A stretch of 7,447 bases of DNA from an uncultured Bacteroidales bacterium (lineage in GTDB: Bacteria; Bacteroidota; Bacteroidia; Bacteroidales; UBA932): assembly GCA_937901105.1 (NCBI GenBank), contig CALCHD010000239.1:1-7447 (forward strand), in the 5' to 3' direction. Every line of letters begins with the position of its first letter. The stretch's first letter is position 1. The notes under the pieces are model-generated. The model was not told the origin of the DNA. It saw only the letters and a program-made list of their open reading frames with translations, and ran no database searches. The position numbers and the translations under genes were made by a program. Below are positions 1 to 5,654 of the stretch, piece by piece.

Positions 1-1413
1 CATTCTTTTTTGAGAGGTAACCTTGTCAGTTCTGATACATGGACCAGAAGCGCAACCTCCCTCACAAGCCATAACCTCAATGAACGGTGCAGGGCATTTG
101 CCTGTCTTGCCGTAAACTTTCAGCATGGCAATGTTCTTCTTGTTAAGGTTGGCTACCTTAAGGGCAGGAAGATTTGCCTTGTCAAGGAATACTTTTACGG
201 CCTGTGTAACACCGCCGTCCTGTGCAAAGCCATGAGCCTCCTTAACAGAAGTGAACGGCATTGTCATTGGCTCAATCTGTTTCATGTCAATGTTGAAGCC
301 GTCAAAGATTGAACCCAATTCCTCAAATGTCATTACATAGTCAACATTGTCGTGGTATGTAGCCTCTTTTCTCTTTGCAATACAAGGGCCGATGAATACA
401 GTCTTTGCCTCAGGGTCTTTTGCCTTTACAATCTCTGCAGTGTAGTACATTGGAGATTTTGTAGTAGAGATGTATTTCTCAATTTCTGGAATATGTTTCT
501 TTGCAAGCTGTATGTATGAAGGGCAGCAGCTGGTTGTCATGAACGGCTGGCCCTCCTCAAGCTTCTCCTCAAGCTCGTGAGCCTCATTCTCTGTTGTTAC
601 CATTGCACCCTGTGCAACCTCAATTACATCAGAGAAGCCTATAGCTTTAAGTGCACCGTAAATCTGCTCAATAGGCTCGCTGAACTGTCCAAGGATAGCA
701 GGAGCTACCATTGCAACAACTTTCTCTCCGCGTTTGATGCTCTGAAGGATGTCAAACACCTGTGAAATCTCAAAGATTGCACCGAACGGACAAGCATTGA
801 TACATTTTCCGCAGTAGATACATTTGCTCTCGTCAATGTGCTCAATACCATACTCATCCTTACTGATAGCCTTTACTGGACATGCGTCCTCGCAAGGGAC
901 AGGGATGTACACGATAGCGTGATATGGACAGCTTGAGTGGCATTTTCCACAGCTGATACATTTGTCGTGATCAATCTCTGCCTGACCGTTGTTCTTGAAG
1001 TGGATTGCATCCTTAGGACAGTTCATGTAGCAGCTTCTTGCAACACAACCGCGGCAAAGGTTTGTAATCTCATAGTTTACCTGAACACAAGATGAACAAG
1101 CCTCGTCAATTACAGTAAGGATCTCCTCCTTAAGGTTTTTCTCCCTTGTAACTGCAGCCTGTGCATAGTAAGAAAGGGGAGTAAGCTCATCTTTCTCATC
1201 GGTCATGTCAAATCCAAGAAGCGGAAGTGATTTGTATTTCCATACAGCACGCTCCTTGTGGATACAACAGCGTCCTTTAACTTTTGATTTCCTTGGACTT
1301 AATTCAATTGGTAGTCTGTCAATGCCCTCAACAAGCTTGTCTTCTCTCCAAAGCTTTACAAGTTTGGCAAGCAAGCCGTGACGGACAATCATAACATTGT
1401 TTGTAAATGCCAT
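1..1413 (-). CDS. [FeFe]-hydrogenase, group B type, 3' end cut by window edge
   Basis: Iron-sulfur enzyme predicted to catalyse reversible proton reduction to H2 with electrons from ferredoxin, in the cytoplasm. 471 residues are visible, starting MAFTNNVMIV; the frame is open to base 1, so the C-terminus is outside the window. The N-terminal half is cysteine-rich: C106/C109, C120-x2-C123-x4-C128-x3-C132, then two ferredoxin motifs at C152/155/158/162 and C198/201/204/208, with C174/C178 between them, enough for two or three [4Fe-4S] clusters. The H-cluster domain shows all three signatures: TTSCCPSY (293-300), GPCIAKRKE (342-350) and EVMACEGGC (446-454). By analogy with clostridial hydrogenase CpI, C297, C344, C450 and C454 should hold the H-cluster and C296 relay protons. 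The Tyr after TSCCPS and the GP after the last motif, instead of GGG, fit group B rather than classical group A. No SD precedes the start; a -7 box lies about 37 bp upstream. Maturases HydE/F/G are not in the window. Confidence 0.9.
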   Translation of the reverse strand, partial: MAFTNNVMIVRHGLLAKLVKLWREDKLVEGIDRLPIELSPRKSKVKGRCCIHKERAVWKYKSLPLLGFDMTDEKDELTPLSYYAQAAVTREKNLKEEILTVIDEACSSCVQVNYEITNLCRGCVARSCYMNCPKDAIHFKNNGQAEIDHDKCISCGKCHSSCPYHAIVYIPVPCEDACPVKAISKDEYGIEHIDESKCIYCGKCINACPFGAIFEISQVFDILQSIKRGEKVVAMVAPAILGQFSEPIEQIYGALKAIGFSDVIEVAQGAMVTTENEAHELEEKLEEGQPFMTTSCCPSYIQLAKKHIPEIEKYISTTKSPMYYTAEIVKAKDPEAKTVFIGPCIAKRKEATYHDNVDYVMTFEELGSIFDGFNIDMKQIEPMTMPFTSVKEAHGFAQDGGVTQAVKVFLDKANLPALKVANLNKKNIAMLKVYGKTGKCPAPFIEVMACEGGCASGPCIRTDKVTSQKRM

Positions 1414-1449
1414 ATATAGTGATCTTTGTTATTTTTCAATTTTCGGCGG

Positions 1450-1457
1450 CAAATATA
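1450..1457 (-). promoter_or_regulatory. Putative -7 promoter box of the hydrogenase gene
   Basis: Read on the minus strand this is TATATTTG, an exact match to the Bacteroidota -7 consensus TAnnTTTG. A clear -33 TTTG at the usual 19-21 bp distance is absent; a TTAG about 21 bp upstream is the closest. Transcription would begin about 30 nt before the hydrogenase start, giving a short A-rich leader without an SD. It would make the hydrogenase independent of leuA, whose stop codon is 45 bp upstream of the box. Confidence 0.5.
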
Positions 1458-1482
1458 GCAATATTTACCAAATCTACACTAA

Positions 1483-1501
1483 TTTATATCAGGAATATAA
1501 A
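1483..1501 (-). terminator. Weak AT-only hairpin just after the leuA stop
   Basis: A perfect 7-bp inverted repeat (TTTATAT / ATATAAA) with a 5-nt loop abuts the leuA stop codon. The stem has no G-C pair and no U-tract follows on the minus strand, so it is a poor intrinsic terminator and may be chance. It is the only candidate 3'-end signal for leuA in the 88-bp gap, so leuA transcripts may read through into the hydrogenase gene. Confidence 0.2.
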
Positions 1502-2998
1502 CTATATGAACTTGCTTATAGCATCAATGAAGGCCTCTACAGATGCGGTTACGATATCTGTATTTGCCGAGAATCCGTAATGGATATTGCCCCGGTTCTC
1601 AACCTGTATGTGAACCTTTCCTACATCATCGCTTCCGCGGGTAATTGCCTGAACCAGGAACTCCTCCACAACGATCTTCCGGTTGATGAGCTTTTTCACT
1701 GCAGAGAACGCCGCGTCAATAGGACCGTTTCCTTCAGATGTGGCCTGGCAGATCTCCCCGTCTATGTTCAACTTTACGGTTGCCATTGGAACAGAGTTCT
1801 TTCCGCACACCACTTGCAGGTACTTCAGCCTTATCCTCCTGGCTGCCTCATTGCGGTTAACGCCTACTATCACCTTAAGGTCTGAATCATTTATGTCCTT
1901 CTTGCGGTCTGCAAGAAGAAGGAATTTCTCGTATGCATTGTTAAGTTCGTCGGGAGTAAGGGAGATACCCATCCTCTCATAGTGGTGCTTGAGTGCTGCA
2001 CGGCCGCTGCGGGCAGAGAGGGCAATATGGGAATCATTCATTCCAATGTCAAGAGGATTCATGATCTCATAACTCTCCTTGTTCTTCAACACCCCATCCT
2101 GGTGTATTCCCGACGAATGGGCAAATGCATTTCTTCCCACAACAGCCTTGTTAGGCTGCACAGGCATCCTCATGAGGGTGGAAACCTGTCGGGAAACCTT
2201 ATATATGTCCTTGTGGTTGATTTCTGTGCAGAAAGGGATGTCATTGTGGCATTTGAGTGCCATTACCACCTCCTCCAGAGAGGTGTTGCCGGCCCTTTCT
2301 CCAATGCCGTTTATGGTAACCTCTACCTGGCGGGCACCGTTCATTATGCCGGAAAGGGTGTTGGCGGTGGCCATTCCCAAATCATTGTGGCAGTGGGTGG
2401 AGATGATGGCCTTGTCTATGTTTGGAACGTTGTTTACAAGGAACTTTATCTTCTCACCGTATTCCCAAGGGGTGCAGTAACCTGTTGTATCCGGTATGTT
2501 TACGGTAGTTGCACCGGCTGCAATCACAGCTTCAATCACCCGTGCAAGGTATTCGTTCTCTGTGCGTCCGGCATCTTCTGCGTAGAACTCCACATCATCT
2601 GTAAACCTGCGGGCATATTTTACCGCCTTTACGGCACGCTCAATTATCTCCTCCCTGGTGGAGTTGAATTTGTGCCGTATATGGTAGTCGCTGGTTCCTA
2701 TACCTGTATGTATCCTTTTTCTTCTGGCAAAATGGAGGGCAGCAGCAGCTGCGTCAATATCTGATTCAGTTGCTCTGGAAAGGGCGCAGATTACGGGTTT
2801 GGAGACATTTTTTGTAATCTCCACAACAGAGTTGAAATCCCCAGGACTGGATGCAGGGAAACCGCATTCAATGATATCTGTATTGAGGGCCTCCAGCGAC
2901 TTTGCAAGTTCAATCTTCTCAATTGTATTAAGCTGGCATCCAGGAACCTGTTCTCCGTCGCGCAGGGTGGTGTCAAATATGAATATCTTCTGCTCCAT
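1502..2998 (-). CDS. leuA: 2-isopropylmalate synthase
   Basis: Condenses acetyl-CoA with 2-oxoisovalerate to 2-isopropylmalate, the committed step of leucine synthesis, in the cytoplasm. The 498-residue length is normal for bacterial LeuA. The TIM-barrel catalytic part has DTTLRDGEQ at 9-17 (D14 metal ligand), THCHNDLG at 201-208 (H202, H204 metal ligands) and NGIGERAGN at 230-238. HSSGIHQDG at 294-302 belongs to the linker/active-site subdomain. Residues from about 390 to the end form the LeuA C-terminal regulatory domain used for leucine feedback, so the enzyme is probably leucine-sensitive. The reading frame extends 24 codons further upstream, but the start at 2998 is chosen because MEQKIFIFDTTLRDGEQ matches the family N-terminus and the upstream codons cover the rpsU terminator and the -7 box. 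No SD is present. leuB, leuC and leuD are not adjacent. Citramalate or homocitrate synthase is possible but less likely, given the close match to LeuA motifs. Confidence 0.93.
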   Translation of the reverse strand: MEQKIFIFDTTLRDGEQVPGCQLNTIEKIELAKSLEALNTDIIECGFPASSPGDFNSVVEITKNVSKPVICALSRATESDIDAAAAALHFARRKRIHTGIGTSDYHIRHKFNSTREEIIERAVKAVKYARRFTDDVEFYAEDAGRTENEYLARVIEAVIAAGATTVNIPDTTGYCTPWEYGEKIKFLVNNVPNIDKAIISTHCHNDLGMATANTLSGIMNGARQVEVTINGIGERAGNTSLEEVVMALKCHNDIPFCTEINHKDIYKVSRQVSTLMRMPVQPNKAVVGRNAFAHSSGIHQDGVLKNKESYEIMNPLDIGMNDSHIALSARSGRAALKHHYERMGISLTPDELNNAYEKFLLLADRKKDINDSDLKVIVGVNRNEAARRIRLKYLQVVCGKNSVPMATVKLNIDGEICQATSEGNGPIDAAFSAVKKLINRKIVVEEFLVQAITRGSDDVGKVHIQVENRGNIHYGFSANTDIVTASVEAFIDAISKFI

Positions 2999-3017
2999 AG
3001 GTTTGGTTTTAGAAGGG

Positions 3018-3046
3018 CAAAGGTATAAAAAAACCGTTACCTCAAA
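3018..3046 (-). promoter_or_regulatory. Putative leuA promoter overlapping the rpsU terminator
   Basis: On the minus strand, TTTG (3046-3043) is followed after 17 bp by TACCTTTG (3025-3018), matching the Bacteroidota -33 TTTG and -7 TAnnTTTG elements, with slightly short spacing. Transcription should start near 3011-3013, leaving a leader of only about 13 nt before the leuA ATG. That is too short for a leucine-codon attenuator or a T-box. The -33 element lies in the loop of the upstream rpsU terminator hairpin. Confidence 0.6.
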
Positions 3047-3057
3047 TAAGGTAACGG
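3027..3057 (-). terminator. Intrinsic terminator of rpsU
   Basis: On the minus strand CCGTTACC (3057-3050) pairs perfectly with GGTAACGG (3041-3034) around an 8-nt loop, followed directly by seven Ts (3033-3027). The stem starts about 25 nt after the rpsU stop codon. No T-tract follows on the plus strand, so it acts in the rpsU direction only. Confidence 0.85.
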
Positions 3058-3082
3058 CGATATTTTGCATGATGGGGCATAA

Positions 3083-3274
3083 TTACTCCTCATCAAGTCT
3101 TAGATGCTGTACGTAGATAGCTTTCTTAATCTCCTCTCTTCTAGCTACAGATTTCTTAACGAAAGTTTTTCTGTTTCTAAGCTCACGAACAATGCCAGTC
3201 TTCTCGAATTTACGTTTGAATTTTTTCAAAGCTCTCTCAATGTTCTCACCCTCTTTAATTGGAACTATAATCAT
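3083..3274 (-). CDS. rpsU: Small ribosomal subunit protein bS21
   Basis: Small basic protein of the 30S platform. 63 residues, beginning MIIVPIKEGENIERALKKF, then a Lys/Arg-rich helix (KKFKRKFEKTG) and a second basic stretch around RNRKTFVKKSVARREEIKK; it ends HLRLDEE. Length and sequence fit Bacteroidota bS21. The open frame extends 20 codons upstream, but the start at 3274 is set by the family N-terminus, an ideally spaced SD, and a promoter that lies inside the longer frame. It is monocistronic: its own promoter, a leader of roughly 25 nt and its own terminator. In Bacteroidota ribosome structures bS21 helps sequester the 3' end of 16S rRNA, including the anti-SD. The strong SD here, in a genome where most genes lack one, therefore fits translational autoregulation by bS21-free ribosomes. 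That regulation is inferred for this organism. Confidence 0.95.
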   Translation of the reverse strand: MIIVPIKEGENIERALKKFKRKFEKTGIVRELRNRKTFVKKSVARREEIKKAIYVQHLRLDEE

Positions 3275-3280
3275 CTTAAA

Positions 3281-3290
3281 CCACCTCCTT
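3281..3290 (-). promoter_or_regulatory. Full-length Shine-Dalgarno of rpsU
   Basis: On the minus strand AAGGAGGTGG lies upstream of the rpsU ATG, with 9 nt between GGAGG and the start. It contains AGGAGGTG, complementary to the whole CACCUCCU anti-SD core. It decides the start codon and is exceptional among the genes here, most of which have no SD. Confidence 0.9.
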
Positions 3291-3303
3291 TTTTTTAGGA
3301 CTG

Positions 3304-3335
3304 CAAAAGTATGTAAAGTTTTTAAATTCACCAAA
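3304..3335 (-). promoter_or_regulatory. rpsU promoter
   Basis: On the minus strand TTTG (3335-3332) and TACTTTTG (3311-3304) are separated by 20 bp, a near-ideal Bacteroidota -33/-7 promoter. Transcription should begin around 3297-3300, giving a leader of about 25 nt consisting mainly of an A-run, the SD and the spacer. Confidence 0.75.
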
Positions 3336-3343
3336 AAAAAGAG

Positions 3344-3351
3344 TAACTTTA
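3344..3351 (+). promoter_or_regulatory. Possible -7 box for xerC-hpf
   Basis: TAACTTTA matches TAnnTTTG at all but the last position and lies 4 bp before the xerC ATG. A TTTT sits 20 bp upstream, a weak -33 element. If used, transcription would start at or within a base or two of the ATG, making a leaderless mRNA. The alternatives are an unseen promoter within the rpsU divergent region or a later start codon for xerC (ATG at 3377). Confidence 0.35.
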
Positions 3352-3355
3352 CATT

Positions 3356-4288
3356 ATGGGCATTATAGAATCATATATGGAATACCTCCGGGAGCAGAAA
3401 CGGTACTCCCTCCGCACCCAGCAGTTGTACAAGAGTGCAATTGAGGAGTATTACCTATATATATATAGTGATGTCATCGGGAAGAAGGAGGAGGTATATT
3501 CTCTTCATCCCGACGAATTATTGGAGGCCCTCACCATCTCAAATTTGAGGAACTTCATAGCCAATGCCCTCAAGAACGGCCTTTCGGCCAGAAGCGTGAA
3601 CCTGCAGCTGAGTGCCCTGAAGGGTTTCTGCAGGCATCTTCTTTCCAGGGGGCTCATCACATCCAATCCGGTTGATGCGGTTCCCCGCCCCAAGGAAGAG
3701 AAGAGGCTTCCCCACTTTTTCCGCAAGGATCCCCTTGATGAATATTTCTCAATGGAGCTGGGAGATGAATATCCCCGTATGCGTGACAGGCTTATTGTGA
3801 TGCTTATCTATGCGACCGGCATGAGGCGCCAGGAGGTGGCCAATCTTGAGGTTGGGATGTTTGACCAGGGGAGGAAACTGTTCAAAATAATAGGAAAAGG
3901 GGATAAAGAGAGAGAAATTCCTGTTGTAGGAACATTATTTGAAAAAATTTTGTTATATTTACACAAACGGAAAGAGGAGTTTGACCCTGAACCTTGCAAT
4001 GCATTTTTTTTAACGGATAAAGGTGCACCGTTGTACCTTAATTTTGTTAATAATGTAGTGAAAAAAGAATTGGCTGGAATAGAGGGCTTGGAGGGGAAAA
4101 TCTCGCCGCATGTGCTCAGGCATTCATTTGCAACACACCTTTTGAATGACGGGGCAGATCTCAATAGCATAAAGGAAGTGCTTGGACACTCCTCGCTGGC
4201 GGCAACGCAGGTTTACACCCACAACTCTTTTGAACAGCTGAAAAAAATATATTTAACCGCCCATCCAAGGGCAAAAAAAGGAGGTTAG
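3356..4288 (+). CDS. xerC: Tyrosine recombinase XerC-like
   Basis: Site-specific recombinase, probably the XerC partner of a XerC/XerD pair that resolves chromosome dimers at dif during division. 310 residues, typical length. An N-terminal SAM-like core-binding domain (about 1-105, with YLREQKRYSLRTQQLYKSAI) precedes the catalytic domain. The full catalytic set is visible: R157 in YATGMRRQE, K181 in GKGDKERE, H252 and R255 in PHVLRH, H278 in LGHSS and the nucleophile Y287 in QVYTH. The first ATG is preferred because IIESYMEYLREQKRYS aligns with the usual start of Bacteroidota XerC. The gene lies divergent from rpsU and ends 1 nt before hpf. This conserved placement argues for a housekeeping Xer protein rather than a mobile-element integrase. 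A stretch at about 3900-4080 is much more AT-rich than the rest of the gene and uses TTA and AAA/GAA codons heavily, although the protein shows no sign of damage. Confidence 0.88.
   Translation: MGIIESYMEYLREQKRYSLRTQQLYKSAIEEYYLYIYSDVIGKKEEVYSLHPDELLEALTISNLRNFIANALKNGLSARSVNLQLSALKGFCRHLLSRGLITSNPVDAVPRPKEEKRLPHFFRKDPLDEYFSMELGDEYPRMRDRLIVMLIYATGMRRQEVANLEVGMFDQGRKLFKIIGKGDKEREIPVVGTLFEKILLYLHKRKEEFDPEPCNAFFLTDKGAPLYLNFVNNVVKKELAGIEGLEGKISPHVLRHSFATHLLNDGADLNSIKEVLGHSSLAATQVYTHNSFEQLKKIYLTAHPRAKKGG
4278..4284 (+). promoter_or_regulatory. Shine-Dalgarno of hpf inside the end of xerC
   Basis: AAGGAGG followed by T gives AGGAGGT, complementary to seven bases of the anti-SD, with 5 nt between GGAGG and the hpf ATG. 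The same bases encode the last residues of XerC (Lys-Gly-Gly) just before its TAG stop. Together with rpsU this is one of only two strong SDs in the window. Confidence 0.8.
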
Positions 4289-4289
4289 T

Positions 4290-4583
4290 ATGGATATCAG
4301 AGTTCAATCAGTGAAATTTGACGCAGACGTTAAATTGTTGGAATTCATTGACAAGAAAGTAGGGAAGCTGGACAAGTTCTACGAGGAGATTATCAGTGCT
4401 GAAGTAACTCTCACCCTTCTGCCAGACACAGCCAACAAATGTGTGAAGATTAGGGTGAACATGCCAGGCAAGGATCTGTTCATAGAGAAAAATGCCTCAA
4501 CTTTTGAAGATGCAGTGGTGGACTGCGTAGATGTTCTAAAAGAACAGATTGTTAAAATCAAAGAGAAGAAAATGGGTAAATAG
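4290..4583 (+). CDS. hpf: Ribosome hibernation promoting factor / RaiA family, short form
   Basis: Binds the 30S decoding channel in stationary phase or stress, blocking translation and preserving ribosomes. 97 residues, the short HPF/RaiA (sigma-54 modulation) form without the C-terminal dimerisation domain of long HPF. The expected beta-alpha-beta-beta-beta-alpha fold is readable: MDIRVQSVKF strand, DADVKLLEFIDKKVGKLDKF helix, ISAEVTLTLL, KCVKIRVNMP and DLFIEKNA strands, then the DAVVDCVDVLKEQIVKIKEKK helix with its basic tail. The start is fixed by a strong SD and by the 1-nt gap after the xerC stop (TAG-T-ATG), so it is probably coupled to xerC and co-transcribed. A strong terminator follows 19 nt after the stop. 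In related Bacteroidota the same rpsU-xerC-hpf group is usually followed by tRNAs and tuf, which are absent here. Confidence 0.9.
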   Translation: MDIRVQSVKFDADVKLLEFIDKKVGKLDKFYEEIISAEVTLTLLPDTANKCVKIRVNMPGKDLFIEKNASTFEDAVVDCVDVLKEQIVKIKEKKMGK

Positions 4584-4602
4584 TCCGCAGACTTGAAATA
4601 TC

Positions 4603-4634
4603 AGAGGGAGACTGGAAGGCCTCCCTCTTTTTTT
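4603..4634 (+). terminator. Intrinsic terminator of the xerC-hpf unit
   Basis: AGAGGGAG (4603-4610) pairs perfectly with CTCCCTCT (4621-4628) around a 10-nt loop, and the T-tract runs to 4634. It lies 19 nt after the hpf stop. The convergent lplA gene ends 5 bp beyond it. Read on minus the hairpin lacks a T-tract, so lplA transcription may not stop efficiently here. Confidence 0.88.
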
Positions 4635-4639
4635 GTCCG

Positions 4640-5653
4640 TTACTCAAAGAACATTCCCACAAGCTCCTCTACAGAGATATTGTTGAAGTAAGATGCTGTA
4701 GGGATCCCTTCAAGTACATTACTTATAGCTTCAATGGTGTGGGGGGTGCCAATGAGCTTTTGGCAGAACTCCTCAGTTGGAAGGGTGAAGAAGTAGTCTC
4801 CCATTATCTTCAGTTCTGTGATTGTGCCTTTGGATACAGTCATGAACAGTTCAACTATGCCGCCGGTGAGTTTGGCGGTCTTGCTGAAGCTGTAGGCAGG
4901 GGAGGAGCCGAAGTTCCAGCTCTCCTGGGAGTATTTTTCCTGGCATAGGGTATCTATGGACTTTATGTCTGCCTCTGTAAGTGTGTATGGCTCAATCTCG
5001 GGGTGCCGGCTGCAGATGTACTGCTCCAGGTAGCTCCAGAAGGATGCTATGTCGGTTATTGGGGTAACGTCTGCCGGGAATTCGTCGGGAAGATGCTCCG
5101 AGATATTGGTTACTCTGCTGCGGTTGCTCTGTACAGCCTTTCCTATGAATTTCTCCGGACGTGATTTCAGGGCGGCTGCCAGGTTGCCCATTGAGGCGTT
5201 GAACAGCAGTGTGCCGTGCTGAAGTATGCGGTTGTTGTGGATGCATACTGCGTTGCCGGAGAATTTGCGACCGTCTATGAGGAGGTCGTTGCGCCCCTCA
5301 AGATATGCCTTTATCCCTATGTTGTTGAGGGCCTCTATTATTGGCTGGGTGAAACGGCGGAACATTGCACTGGCATCTTCGCCGGGGATTCTGGCTTCAA
5401 TGAATGTGAAGTTGAGGTTGCCAAGGTCATGGAATACTGCACCGCCACCGGTGAGTCTCCTCACTACCTTTATGCCGTTCTCCTTTACATAATTGATGTC
5501 TACCTCTGCCAGGGTATTCTGGTATCTTCCTACAATTATTGAGTCCCCGTTTCTCCAAAGGCGGAAGATTGGCTGTTGGAACTCTTTAAGAAGGTACTCT
5601 TCTAAGGCAAGGTTCCAATAAGGGTCAGTACAATGGTGACTTACGTAAAGCAT
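4640..5653 (-). CDS. lplA: Lipoate-protein ligase A
   Basis: Activates free lipoate with ATP and attaches it to a lysine of lipoyl domains (2-oxoacid dehydrogenase E2 subunits, glycine cleavage H protein); cytoplasmic scavenging route. 337 residues, the length of bacterial two-domain LplA. The catalytic domain carries RRLTGGGAVFHD (65-76), NDLLIDGRKFSGNA (122-135) with K130 as the conserved lysine that binds lipoyl-AMP, and QHGTLL (145-150). The C-terminal accessory domain (about 230-337) begins with a helix and the WNFGSSPAY motif (246-254). It is the third gene of the obgE operon; its ATG lies 1 nt after the PAP2 stop codon (TAA-A-ATG) with no SD, so translation is probably coupled. No lipB or lipA is visible nearby. 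A different cofactor specificity (octanoate transferase) is less likely given the complete LplA architecture. Confidence 0.92.
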   Translation of the reverse strand: MLYVSHHCTDPYWNLALEEYLLKEFQQPIFRLWRNGDSIIVGRYQNTLAEVDINYVKENGIKVVRRLTGGGAVFHDLGNLNFTFIEARIPGEDASAMFRRFTQPIIEALNNIGIKAYLEGRNDLLIDGRKFSGNAVCIHNNRILQHGTLLFNASMGNLAAALKSRPEKFIGKAVQSNRSRVTNISEHLPDEFPADVTPITDIASFWSYLEQYICSRHPEIEPYTLTEADIKSIDTLCQEKYSQESWNFGSSPAYSFSKTAKLTGGIVELFMTVSKGTITELKIMGDYFFTLPTEEFCQKLIGTPHTIEAISNVLEGIPTASYFNNISVEELVGMFFE

Positions 5654-5654
5654 T

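Noticed and set aside
10..312. Plus-strand frame of 100 codons
   Set aside because: Antisense to the hydrogenase H-cluster domain, which is clearly the coding strand.
1397..1885. Plus-strand frame of 162 codons beginning in the hydrogenase/leuA gap
   Set aside because: Most of it is antisense to leuA and its protein has no recognisable features; the start overlaps the hydrogenase 5' end.
1982..2764. Long plus-strand open frame of 260 codons
   Set aside because: It lies entirely antisense to leuA, has no recognisable motif, promoter or SD, and leuA is supported by complete family motifs. It is a composition shadow.
3275..3334. Upstream extension of the rpsU frame by 20 codons
   Set aside because: The extension covers the rpsU promoter and SD and does not match the bS21 N-terminus, so the start at 3274 is used.
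4229..4255. Possible internal hpf promoter, TTTG then TATATTTA
   Set aside because: Spacing of 15 bp is short, the -7 match is imperfect and the bases are in an A/T-rich coding stretch of xerC; not strong enough to annotate.
4640..5653. Frames of 60-110 codons opposite lplA on the plus strand
   Set aside because: They are antisense shadows without motifs; LplA motifs fix the coding strand.
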